In this document: positions 34,129 through 46,069 of the stretch, in pieces
Layout: each line of letters opens with the position of its first letter
Numbering within the stretch: position 1 is the first letter of the stretch
NCBI GenBank assembly: GCA_039545295.1
Contig: BCIK01000003.1
Span: forward strand, 992,001-1,056,000
Direction: 5' to 3'
DNA: 64,000 nucleotides
Source of the DNA: Udeniomyces pyricola
Lineage: Eukaryota; Basidiomycota; Tremellomycetes; Cystofilobasidiales; Mrakiaceae
Program-made: the position numbers and the translations under genes
The notes under the pieces: model-generated
The model's input: only the letters and a program-made list of their open reading frames with translations
Told to the model about the DNA's origin: nothing
The model's database searches: none

Positions 34129-37100
34129 ATGACTCTCGCGCCGCCGCCCCCTTCGATCCTTCATCCGGATCATCCTCTGCTCCGATGCCGCCTCACCAAC
34201 ATCAACGTTGTTGCCGCCGAGCCCATTCAAGGTGTCGATCAGCTCTCCTCGAACTTCTCGCCCAACGGTCAGCGCTTTACTGGGGTTCCCGTCATTCAGG
34301 TGTTCGGCATCACCGAGGCTGGTCAGGTCAGCCACTCCCTGTATTGTACGACTTTTGCTGCAGAGTGCTGCGCGTCTGACGCGTCTCCCTACTTTGATTA
34401 TTTCTCGCGTCTCTTTCGTCTCGTCTTTGATCTCTTGCCTCTAGCGTGCCTGTGTCAACATACATGGCGCTTATCCCTACTTATACGTCGAGTATCCCAA
34501 GGAGATGGACATCAGTCCCGACACCGGTTAGCTCGCCGCTTCTTGTCTATTTGGACGCGTCGAGCGACGTGTCCTTAGGTGTCTACCCTCATCCTATCGG
34601 GATGCTTATTCTATCCATCCTCATTCCTTACCAGCCAGACCGTTCATTGCTCGCTTGGGTGCCGCTCTCAATGCCGCTCTCTCGATTAACAAGGGCTCGC
34701 GAGGCAAACATCTTTCGGCCTCGATACCCAACCATATTCACTCGATCCAACTCGTCAAGGGCACTCCGTTCTACGGCTATCACGTTGGTCAACATTACTA
34801 CCTCCGTATCGCCTACCTCCGTCCATCACATCGATGGTCTCTTCTCAAGATTCTGGGCGATATCGCCGTGATGGAGCGTCGATGGGACGTGTTTGAAGGT
34901 CACCTCGGATTCGAGCTTCAGTTTTTGTGCGACTTTGGTCTCGGCGGGTGTGGTTGGTTGGATATCAAAGATGGAAGGTTCAGAAAATTTCCTGGTCAGT
35001 ACCCGGTAGATTGTTTCCTTGCTCATGATAAGCTTCTGACTAAATTTGCGTTCCTGGTTCCTTCAATCAGACGTAACTTCCGGAGTCCAGCCTCCCGATA
35101 CACCTCAACACCTTCGTATCTGGAACAAAGCGACCATCCCATCTCACCTTCTCTATCCTGCGCACACCCAGCCTGCTCCGTCTTCTCGGTCAACCCTCGA
35201 ATTGGACATCCACGTCTCGGCTATCCTAAATCGTCTTCACGTTCCAAATCGCCCTTTACATCACGACTTCACCGAACTCCGGCGGGGTTTACCCAACTCA
35301 GGGAAACTCGTCGGCTCTCTCGAAGAATTATGGGAAGACGAGAGAAGACGGAGACGCGAGGCAGGCAAGAACATCCAACTGGAGCCCAAGCAGAGCCAAG
35401 AGGATCGGCTTGGATTTGAAGGAGGCGCTTTTCCAGGAAGAAAGGTTGGTTGGAACACCGAGGAGAGGTGGTGGAGCGAAGTCGAGCGGAGGAAGCAAGA
35501 GGATCGGTCGGTACGACACAGGCATGGTCTTCACAGCAAACTGTCATTTGAGGACCTCATCAGGGCCGCCGGAGGACCAATGCAAGAGAATCGAGAGCAT
35601 TGGGATAAGGTGCGTGGACGATACATCATTTCGCGTCTTTTCTGGAATGGGACAAGCGTCAACCGACATTCACCGGTTTAATATGCTGCGCGGTCTTTAC
35701 CTTTCTTTACAGTTCATCCCAACTACGCTTGAAGCCCTTTCCCGCTGGTGGCCCAAAACGAATCTGCCTTCCCAAGCACCTTCTATGACTCCTGTCAAGG
35801 CACGCGTCGAGTTGGCAGTTCCTCCCTCGACTCCCTTTGAAGAACCCATCATAGCGCCCTCTCCTTCTCCCGTCCAAGTTCGGGACGACTTTGACGAAGA
35901 GATTGTCATCGCAGCGACTCAGGCGGCAATCAAGGCTGACGAAGATGAAAGGAAGGAACTTGCAAGAGTCAAGCAGGAAGAGGATGATGAGGACGAGATA
36001 GATGAGAGGGACGCAGGGGCGGAAGCTGATGCCTCTGATTCTCCCGAGCGCAAGATACCGTGGAAACAGGGCCAATGCGACGGGACCGAGACCCATGTCG
36101 TCGAAGCTACCGTACATCAAAACCAAGGTTCTAGTCCAACCCGGAGAGAAGACCGCATCAAGCCTCGCATCCCCTTCAACATACCGCTCACATCGTCAGC
36201 TCCGTTGCTGCCATCATCATCAGCGTCATCCTCGTTATCAATATCAACAAATGCAACATCGGAGTCATCCTCGACAAATCCGTTTCTTGTCCATACCTCG
36301 TTGAATGGGCCGATAGCCGGGCCCTCTAAAGCTACGAGACGTGCCCCCTCAGCTAGTGCCAGGTCAACGAAGCGTGTGAAGTATGGATCAGATAGCGAGA
36401 TCATGAATAATGAGTCATCCGACATAACATCGAGCATGCGTCGGATTACGGCCGTAAAAGAACAAGAGCAGACGAACATCACGATGGGCTTGTTAGAGAT
36501 TCCTTGTAAGTTGTTGGTTCTGTTGACACGTTGTTTTTCTTAATTACCAATCCCAATCAATTGACAAAACTGAGTTCCGCGACCCGTTTCTGCAGCTTCT
36601 TCCGCACCTTCAGCTCCCCTCTCGTCATCTCTATCGATTGCACCTCCGTCGCCCATCTCTGACGAAGCCATCCTAGCCCAACCCGATCGCAAATACCGCC
36701 AACCCCACTTTTCAAACCCTCAAGATGTCCCTCGCCGTCCCCGCGAATGGGCGGGTCGTCGATGGCCACTCTCGACCAGACACGGCCTTGAAGACGAACT
36801 CTTTGTTCAAAGAAAGAGTGATCAACGGGTGGGAGGTGTGACTGAGGCATGGGAAGCCAGAGAGTTTGCTCCAGATCGGGGCGAGATCAAGCAGTGGCTA
36901 AAGATCGAAGAACGAAAGAAGGTCGATCGTGCGTTTGAATGTCAACTTTTCATCATTTTCTGCTGATTTCATCGTCAAGCTCCTGACACCGAGTTTTCGG
37001 TTTTCGGACATGCTCACTTGATACTCCTACTATCTGTCCATTCAGGCAGGAAAAAGACGTTTGCTTCCCAGGTCAGATCAAGAACGGCCGAACGTGCTCT

Positions 37101-40100
37101 CATTTTACAGGTGACGTGTTGTTTGGTTGACTCGGTTCTCTAAACTCCTTTTCTCGACGCTTCCAGATTGATGGACCGACCCAGCGAAACACGCAAGGTT
37201 TCAAATTCAGCCAGATAAATGAGGCGTCATCCACTAGGGAAAAGCGTTTTATGTCTGTTATGAGTCTCGAAGTTTTTTGTACGTTTTGTTTTGCCAGACT
37301 TGCTGCTGATCCAAGTGACAAGTGGTGAACTGCTTGGGTGCTCACTTTGGCAACGTAATCTTCGTTCAGCGGAAACCAAGGGAGGCAAGCTTCCAGCCTA
37401 TGAAAGTGACGCTCTCATCGCCGCCTTCTTTACTCTACAATCCGACGATCAGGAGCCCGACAACACCTCCATCCCGGGAGTCCACACTGGCTTGATTGTC
37501 GTCCAAGACATCCATCTCCCACTTCCATGGAGTCCTAATCATCTCATTAAGCCTATTGTCGTCGACTCGGAGCTCGAGCTCATCAATGAGCTTATCGACC
37601 GAGTTCAGATGTGGGATCCAGACATTTTGGCCGGGTGGGAGGTTCAGAGTGCGAGTTGGGGATATGTGGCTCGTCGCATGGCCACTTATGCCGGTGAGGC
37701 ATACTCTCCCTGCAGTTTTTATGGGCTTATCTACCTATCTCCAGAAAATTGATCGTTTCATTTCCTTTTCATTTTCGACTTGATGCAACCTTGCAGATGA
37801 CAACTATTTTGCCCAGCAACTCTCCCCTCTCATCACTCCAGACGACAACACAACTCACTCATCATACGATGCTGAACACTCCTCAGAATTTCAAGTCAAA
37901 GGTCGACATATCTTCAACGTTTGGCGCCTCCTCAAAGGCGACCTCAATCTCAACCAGTACACGTTCGAGAACGTCGCATTTCATCTACTACACCGACGGT
38001 TGGTGCCATTTGATCTTGTCCGTACGCTTGACTGCTCTCGCTGGATGACCATGTTGACGGGCCGTACATATGTATTTCAATTTTCGTGCATCTCCTCCAG
38101 AATTCCCAAGATAACTCCAACTCATCTACTCAAGAGATATCGCTCTGAAGTCCCTCACCTCGTCGCTGGTGTCCTTGACTACTTCCTCCAGCGAGCTGTC
38201 CTTCTCATCGAGATGCTAGACGTCTCAGAACTCGTCTCCAAGAATGCGTGGGTCACGTTCATGTGGCGTAGACAAGTGTCCCAGTCTTTCAGTTGCTGAC
38301 ATTCCTCATCCATTCTGGTCGACGCAACGCCTTTGCGCAGCGAGTTTGCTCGAGTGTACGGCGTCGACTTCTCCGATGTATACATGCGTGGATCTCAGTT
38401 CAAAGTCGAATCCGTCATGTTCCGTCTCGCCAAACCCGAAAACCTCCTCCTGTTGACGCCTTCTCGAGACCAAGTGTGTCCTTCAGCTATTGTTTCTTCT
38501 CTTGTCTACTCTCGTGTGTTCTACCCGCCCGAAATCAAGACTGACACCATATGTTCCGTCAGGTTGGCCAACAAGCTGGGGCTGAGTGCATCCCAATGGT
38601 CATGGAACCCCAATCGGCCTTTTTCACTTCTCCCGTTGTCGTACTTGATTTTCAATCTCTCTATCCTTCCATCATGATAGCCTACAATATCTGCTACTCG
38701 ACGTGCCTTGGAAGGGCGGATAGGCTCAAGGACAGAGATGGGAATCCAACAGATCGGTTTGGGTTCACGAGTCTGGAGTTGGAAAAGGGGACGTTGGAAT
38801 TGTTGGAAGAGTACATCACGAGTAAGTTGACAGACTAGTTGAAGAGGTCTTCGACTCTTTGGCTGTAGCTGTCATTCATCCAGTTCTTGTTTGAAACTTG
38901 TTCCTTTCCCGACTCTTCGCTTCCTCGCGTTTATCCGTGGTCGTCAAAGTTTCACCTAACGGCATGATGTTTGTCAAACCAACGCTTCGCAAAAGTCTTT
39001 TAGCCAAAATGCTGGCCGAGCTGCTAGATACGCGAGTCATGATCAAGCAGTCGATGAAGAGCTATAAGGAAGATAAAGTTTGTCCTCCTTTTACTTTCCT
39101 TACGTTGCTCCAAAAATGAAACGTGACCTAAGCTCATGCGCCGTTATATGCTATCTTCCCCGCTCGTTGCGCCTCGTGTAGGGTTTGAGCAGAGTGTTGA
39201 ATGCTCGACAGCTCGCTTTGAAACTCCTTGCAGTTCGTCTGCTCCTCCTATTTACTGCTTACTGCTTACATCCAAGACGCTCGTTTCGTTCATGAACTTG
39301 AAGGTCCTGACCTAGCGCATTTAATTTTTTGTTGTATCAGAATGTGACCTATGGATACACCTCTGCTTCGTTCTCCGGGCGCATGCCTCATATTCAGGTA
39401 GCAGATGCGATCGTTCAGTATGGTCGAGAGTCTTTGGAAAAGGTCAGTATACCTCTTCGTCTTCTCTTTGCCTTCGTGAGTCCAAAAGTCAACTCACCTC
39501 AAGTTGTACCTTGAAATTTGCCTTCTAAAAAACTATCAGGCAATCTCCCTCATCCACTCAACAGATCGCTGGAGAGCTCAAGTAGTCTACGGCGACACCG
39601 ACTCCCTATTCATTCATCTCCCTGGCCGCTCGAAAGAGCAGGCGTTCCTCATCGGTAACGAGATCGCAGACGCAGTCACAGCACGAAATCCCAAGCCCAT
39701 GAAACTCAAGTTCGAAAAGGTGGGTCTCAAATATGAGGATGGACGCAGCGAACGAAAGAGATAGGATAAGGCGAGGAAGAAAAGACGCTGATCTGTTTGA
39801 TCACTCCTTTCTCCGCTTCACCGTGCACCAGGTGTATCTCCCTTGCGTTTTGCAGTCCAAGAAGCGCTACGTTGGCTTCAAGTACGAGAACCCGGATGAT
39901 CTCGAACCGGTCTTTGACGACAAGGGGATCGAGACGGTTCGAAGAGATGGTGTCTCGGCCCAACAGAAGCAGTTAGAAACTTCAATCAAGTCAGTGCCTG
40001 CCTCTATGCGTATCTTCCAGATGCGATCGTTCATCGTCGTGCATGAAAAACATGCATCCAATGCTAGTCGAGTCTCTACGTTTGCCGGTCGACCCTTTTG

Positions 40101-41477
40101 CGATGCCATTGCTGATGTCGGCGTTGATATCCTCGTGATAGACTTCTTTTCCGAACGCAAGACTTGTCACAGGTCAAGACGTACTGCCTCGCTCAATGGA
40201 CCAAGATTCTCGAAGGCCGGGTGTCGATTCAAGACTTTACGTTTGCGAAAGAAGTTCGAATGGGAACGTACAGGTACGCTGTTGCAGGATGCCTTCACTC
40301 GCTTCCACCAAGTATAGCAAGGAAGCCGTGACCTGATCACTCTAAAGAAAGAAAGAAATCTGTCTCATCTTTTCTGACTGTCCTTTCCTTTTTCTTCTTG
40401 TTCTTCTCTTTTCGCCTTTTGTGATTGGTTAACCTCAGTGTGAAGAGTCGTCCACCTCACGCCATCCTTGGCGGGATTCGAACGGAACTCGACAAGGCCG
40501 ATGAACCCCAATACGGTGAACGCGTGCCCTACGTGATTGTGCAAGGGGAGCCAGGCCAAGCTCAGTACCAGCGGGTTCATCGCCCCGAAGACTTGATCGC
40601 CGATCCGTAGGTCACACTCTTATTCCTCTAGCTTTGCTTAGTTGTTCGCGCTGCCCTTGTCAACCTCGACGTATCCCAGATATCTGAAAAAAAAAAGTAA
40701 CCAAAGCGGTCTTGTGATTCTATAGATCCATCCGATTAGATGCCGAATACTACATCACCAAGATCCTCATTCCTCCCCTTACGCGGATCTTTAACCTCGT
40801 CGGTGCAGATGTAGAGAGCTGGTACAAGTCAATGCCGAGACCTAAGCCGATCTCGCTCGGTCCATTCCTGGTAAAGGAAAATGTGCGCGGTGGTGTTGGT
40901 GGTGGTATTGATGGTGGGGATGGCGGTGGTGGAGATCGTGGCGCAGGATTGGGTATGAAGAGGTTCTTTAGGAGCGTAGTTTGTTGGGTTTGTGGAGAAG
41001 AGACTAGCAGAGGTAAGTCGCTACGCTTTTCTTTTCTCTTTTTGGTTGTTGTCGAAGACTTACCAATACAATTGATGCCTACGCTTTCTCTTCCCCCTAC
41101 CTCATCTCTCCGCCCCTTCCTCCTTCCTCCTTCCCCTGGCCTCTTCCGCTTTCGTCCACACATCTCTCTCTTCAGATCCTGCCATTTGTACGACCTGTCT
41201 CCTCCCTTCCTCTCTTCCCACAACACTCTCCCTCCTCCTCACCCATCACACTACCTCCCAACACCGGCTCTTAACGACTCAACGCCTTTGCGCTTCGTGC
41301 ACGGGCCAGCCTGCCTCAAGCGCGATCGACTGCGTCTCCTTGGATTGCGACGTGTTTTACAAACGGGCTCGGGCGAGGGAACATGTAAGGGCTTGGGAGG
41401 GGCTCGAACCATTCTTGAGCGCATTGTGTTTGGATGGAAAACCAGTTGTCGAGAGGAAGAATGGCACGTCGGCGTAG
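34129..41477 (+). CDS. REV3: DNA polymerase zeta catalytic subunit REV3
   Basis: Rev3 is the family B polymerase that extends past DNA lesions. The start [20 protein letters not shown] leads into the Rev3 N-terminal domain ([56 protein letters not shown]). A low-complexity middle region follows, then the inactivated exonuclease-like region ([20 protein letters not shown]). Polymerase motif A is [20 protein letters not shown] (about 38647). Motif B is [20 protein letters not shown], split by an intron at 39232-39340. Motif C is VYGDTDSLF (39588-39611). The C-terminal cysteine modules are [10 protein letters not shown] plus CTTCL (CysA) and CASCTG...[14 protein letters not shown] (CysB, the Fe-S site that binds accessory subunits). 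The gene ends at 41477 with KNGTSA. Intron number is above ten; not all borders were resolved. Confidence 0.95.
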
Positions 41478-42076
41478 AACTTACAACTTGGGGGGATGGG
41501 TTTTCCGATGACAAGAGCGACTGGCTCTTTCTTAGGCTATAAGTGAATGCTTTCCCCCTTAGTTCTTCTCCTACCTCATCACATTTTGCTACCATCTCTT
41601 GTACCTGCAAGTCTCCGTCATGTCGACCTTTGTATCCCCCCTTCAGTCTTCATCTTCGCTTCGTTTTATCGTCTCCCTCTCTGTCTCCTTCTGTTTCATT
41701 CGTACTAGTGCTTTCTCCCTTTCCTTTCGACGATTGACCCACTTAACGAATTGAACGATCCCTCCTCCACAATAAACAGAACTTCATGCTTGATCTTCCA
41801 TCTCTTCTCCGAAGTGTTTCGTTTCCTTTCTCCTCTTTCTTCATCACTTGTAAAATGAGAATCGACTACTACCAGTTTGATAACCCACGAACATATATCG
41901 GTGTTCTTAATCGACGCGCAAAGGGCCACTCATCCTTGATGCCAAGCTGCCTTTCTCCCTTTGGCTCATGAGGTTTCATCTTCATTGCGAAAAAAAAAAG
42001 AAAGAAGAAATGATACAAAAAAAAACCAGAAAAAAAAAACTTGCGCCCGGCGTTGGAGGATCCCTCCCTCCTCTTG
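41478..42076. other. Convergent 3' flank REV3/F-box gene
   Basis: It is T-rich on the plus strand next to REV3 and A-rich near 41990-42030, as expected for two polyadenylation regions. No gene is seen. Confidence 0.45.
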
Positions 42077-44544
42077 TTAGGGGACGATTCCATCTGAAGG
42101 AGGCCAGACGTCTCTCTCAAAGATCCACCTTAGATCCTTTTTCCGCACCCTTTTGGCCTTGAGTTTCCCACGACCAGCGCTTTGGATATCATTCAACGAC
42201 GACGGGCCTTCCGTCTGTCCTCGACCGACTCCCCATTCGACCTTGCCTGATCCTCCGCCATCGACGTCTTCTTCCATCCCGTCATCCTCGTCGTCATCAT
42301 CATCGTCGTTCACCACGCGTCGAAGCTCCCAAGCGTCATCCCGACCGGAAGCGAACCGATCACCGACACGGAGACCGAGCCGCTCGAGCGCTTGGATGAT
42401 GGCGTAAATTTCGGGACAGCTTTGACAATCTGCCTCTTTGAAGCTGAGATCCAGGTCGGAAGAAAGGAAAAAAAAAAGAAATCAAGCATAGACCGGAGTC
42501 CCCAATTCCCCCGAGAGGAACAAGGAGTAGAAGAGAGAAATGATAGAATTAGTTATTATTTGGAGGGTTGTTTCTTCTTTTTTTTTCTTTTCCTTTTTTT
42601 CTTCCTCTTCAGAAAGCGCGCATGAGGGTCGCGAGAGTACAATTGGCCGAAGCTAGAATAAACCTCCGAAGTAGCTCACCCTCCCCCCTCCGCTCCTTTC
42701 CTCCTGAAGCAATCTTCTTCGCAATCCAAAACTAAAAAGAAAAAAAAGAGTAGAAAAAAAAAAGAAGATGAACATACGAAACATTCCACAACAGTACGTT
42801 CCTCAACGTCGGCAAGGCGTCCTTGAGCGTGACCCCAGCCATAACCGGCGATGTGAGTCTATCCGGTCTCATCGCTGATCCAAGGTCGTAGTATGACGAA
42901 GAGATGTCCATTGGAGAAGGTGGAGGTAGAGGATAGGCGGTGAGAAGGGATTTGATGGCAAGTCGATCATCTTCGGTTAGGACGTGAGGCACCGTAGGGA
43001 ACATCCTGGATTCGGCGTCAACAGAGTCACGATAGTAGGACTTGTTTATATATATATATATATTTAAAGCAGCGAAAAGTAAGTAGGGGTATATCCAATG
43101 ATAACATAAGGAGAGGGAAGCGCAAGAAAGAGGAGAAAGATTTCGAAGATGCTATCAGCCTTGGGATTTTGAAAGTCATGAATGATTGTACAAGCTCATT
43201 AAAGTCCTATCCAAAGCTAAAAGGTTTTTTTTTTTCAAGCAAGGGTGCTGAGACGAAAGAAAGCCGAAGTGACTGTGTGGGAACGTACCCAGGGGTCTCC
43301 GATGAGAAGGTTTCTGAGGTTCGGGTGGCCGATTCGCAGGAGTGGTTTGATATCCAAGCCACTGAGGCTAGACGATCGAGAAACAAGTGGGAAAGGAAGG
43401 ATCAGGATCAAGGTCGAGGATGAAATTCACGCACGCGCGGGAGCGAGTGGGGGCGCTATATATGTATGGAGGGGGGGGGGGGAGAGAAGAGGACAGATCT
43501 GCCGCGCTCAAAGAAGAGACAAGCAAAGCAACAAATCAACTTACCTAAGCGTGATCAAATTTGGGCACAACTGGAAAATCTCCAGCGGCGCCGGAAGGAT
43601 TTCGAGCGACGATTCGTCGACCCTTAGGCACGTCAACTGATGGCCTACTTTCTCCAAGATTTCCACGACGAGCGAGTGATCGACGGCGCGAAACTCCAGG
43701 TCTTCCTCGGTGTGGAGGAGGTGCAGTTCGGTTAGTTGTGGGAGATCTTCCCAGAGGATGTTGACGGCGGCGGCTTGGATGCCAACGAGGGCTAGTGAAC
43801 GAAGGTCGCTCAGGTCTGCCCATCGATTGACGAGGGTGTTGTAGTTTGATGCGAAATACGGTCGCGAAGCATCGCTTCCAGAAGCGCCGAACTGATGATA
43901 AGGATGATCAACGTATCCTTGGAGTGATGGCGAGGGATGCATCATTTGATCACCAGGATCGATCTCCAACGTCCAGAGCTTTAAGCGCGGTCTCCAAGGT
44001 TGCACGTCTGAATCCGGGATAGCCGATGCGTCGGCTTGGGAGAGAAAGTGGCGGATGTTGGGGAGCATATACAGCAGGTGAAGGAAATGCGGAGGGAAGG
44101 AGATACCAAAGAAGTGGAAGTAATGGGCATAGAGACCAAGATCGGGTTGAGATTGAATGGTGCGGGCGTAGAGAAGCAGATGGTGCTTGGTAGGAAGGGC
44201 AATGGTTTTGTACTGGCGATGATCATGGAGAATTAGAGGAAAGAAGAGGACTTCAAGGGTCAGAGATACATCGCCTGGTGGATGGAGTGGTAAGGGACCG
44301 GGTACGTATGACACGGGTGAGTATCAAGTGAGAGAAGCAAGGGTACCAGTAAAGGGTATGCCATATCCTGGATGACCAATCGTGTACAGACATCGAATGC
44401 ATCAGTCTAAGTTTGACCCAAGAGACATCACAAGGAAGACGAATGACCAAAGAAATTGGCTTCTTACCAGCCAGTCCTTGCTGACTTTCGAGAGTTTCAC
44501 GAGCGTACGCGCGTTCGCCCGCATCTCGACGCTGTTATCCTATC
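42077..44544 (-). CDS. F-box/leucine-rich-like protein (5' end unresolved)
   Basis: F-box proteins select substrates for SCF ubiquitin ligases. The second half of an F-box-like segment is spread over three exons: NARTLVKLSKVSKDWL, then DMAYPLL, then GDVSLTLEVLFFPLI. Leucine-rich text follows in irregular repeats: DLSDLRSLALVGIQAAAVNI, LPQLTELHLLHTEEDLEFRA, FQLCPNLITLR, IKPLLRIGHPNLRNLLIGDP and LKDALPTLRNVLLWNVSY. A C-terminal segment SCPEIYAIIQALERLGLRVG precedes an acidic run (NDDDDDDEDDGMEEDVDGGG) and the stop at 42077. The first half of the F-box and the start codon could not be fixed; a Ser-rich exon candidate lies at about 44745-44890. The fold is assigned from pattern, not from a search. 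Confidence 0.65.
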
Positions 44545-46069
44545 GTACCGCATGAGAGGCGAGATGACAGGATTGGCGCATCAGCATATGGGTGTACAGA
44601 TAGCTTTATGACCTGAAGATGCAAAAGGGGCGTGCGGGGGTGTAGGAAGAACGCTGTCGTGCTCGCGCAGCTTCGCGCCCCCCCCCCTCCCTCCTTTTCG
44701 CCTGGCGCAGGGAGACAGGTGAATTCCCTTATACAGACTGTCCAGAGGGCCTTTGCCTACCTTTGGACACGTATAGCATGATTGGGTGACGCCAGAGAGG
44801 AGAATGATGCGCTGGACGTCTGATGTGCGGAACCGGAGGCAGAAGCACCCGGGTTCGGAAGAAGAAGTGGGCAGAATAAGGGCGAAGAACGAGCAGACGA
44901 GAGGTCAGTCGATTGTAAAGGGAGGCTGCGTACGATCTGTTTGACAAGAACAGAGTGATGATTAATAGGTTATGAACCTAGGGGAAGATGAGGAAGGCGT
45001 TGACTGTCGAATTGGAGGGAGACAAGGCGGATGTGGGAATGCAAAAGAAAGGACACGTCAGTACGCTGCGCAGAGGAGGGAGGATGTGAGAGTGATAGCC
45101 TGGTTCGTGCTGATAGGCGCGCGAGGGCGCTGAGCTGGGTTGGTCGTACGATGGCGATGGCACTGAGCGTATGCCCATGGATGGGTTTTGTCCAGACGGC
45201 TGTTGAGTAAGATGAGGAGAGGTGGGTAGAGGATTTTGTGATTGATGAGTGGAAAGGACCGGCGCGAAGGCACGATGGGAGGGGGAGGATGAAGCATAAC
45301 TAAGACTGGTAAAATGTCATGGATTGCTTCTTGACCGGTAATGGAGTTTGGAGGCCGCTAGATAGCTTGATAAAATATTTCAACGGATATATATATGTCC
45401 TGCAACCTTGGACCCATCAACTCTCTCTAACAAACTAGACATCCCTCATCCCATTTCTAGTCATCCTATCATATACATCATATAAATCACCATGGGTCTG
45501 GCCTGACCGAAGCATCAGGCAGCGCCATCGACTGCTCGGCCGTCGCTGATGCATCATGTATGAATGGGAGACCGGGACGTAACCTGGGCGGCAGAGCAGC
45601 TGTGATATGTGATATGTGATATGTGACTTGTGACATGGGACTTGTGACATGTGACTTGTGACTTGTGACATGCGACTTGTGAGCGCAAAATGCGCAGGCG
45701 AGACGAATGAATCCACGCGCCCACGTTCGTTGTCTTAGGCGCGTAGAGGCCGTACGAGGTTTGGCCAGCAACAGCCTAATAACACACACAACCCCATGGC
45801 CACTGCCAAACACTTTTCTTCCTCTGTCTTTTTCTGTTGTTTATCCCTCAGTTTCTGATACTTATATAACAACGCTCCACTCAGTCCTCTTCACCTTCCC
45901 ATACCCACACATCCTATCATCTCCATCGCTCAACTCAAACCCAGCCTCAACGAGCCACCCACCACCAACGTTCCATCCACCGACACCGCGCTCAGCTCCG
46001 AAACCTCCCCCTGCTGGTCTGAAGCGCTTCTAACTAGCTCAACCTTGGTCTCCTCAGTCCACTGCCTCA
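44545..46069. other. Upstream regions of the F-box-like and SPX-RING genes
   Basis: It probably includes the missing 5' exon(s) of the F-box-like gene (up to about 44950). It also holds a TGTGACATGTGACT tandem array (45602-45682) and the promoter of the SPX-RING gene. No other gene is supported. Confidence 0.4.
45602..45682 (+). repeat. TGTGACWTG-type tandem repeat
   Basis: Three GATATGTGATATGT-like units pass into about six alternating TGTGACTTG and TGTGACATG units. It lies about 400 bp upstream of the SPX-RING start. Confidence 0.85.

Noticed and set aside
40470..40500. GGGATTCGAAC resembling a tRNA T-arm
   Set aside because: It lies inside a REV3 exon ([17 protein letters not shown]) and no acceptor stem or anticodon arm can be paired around it.
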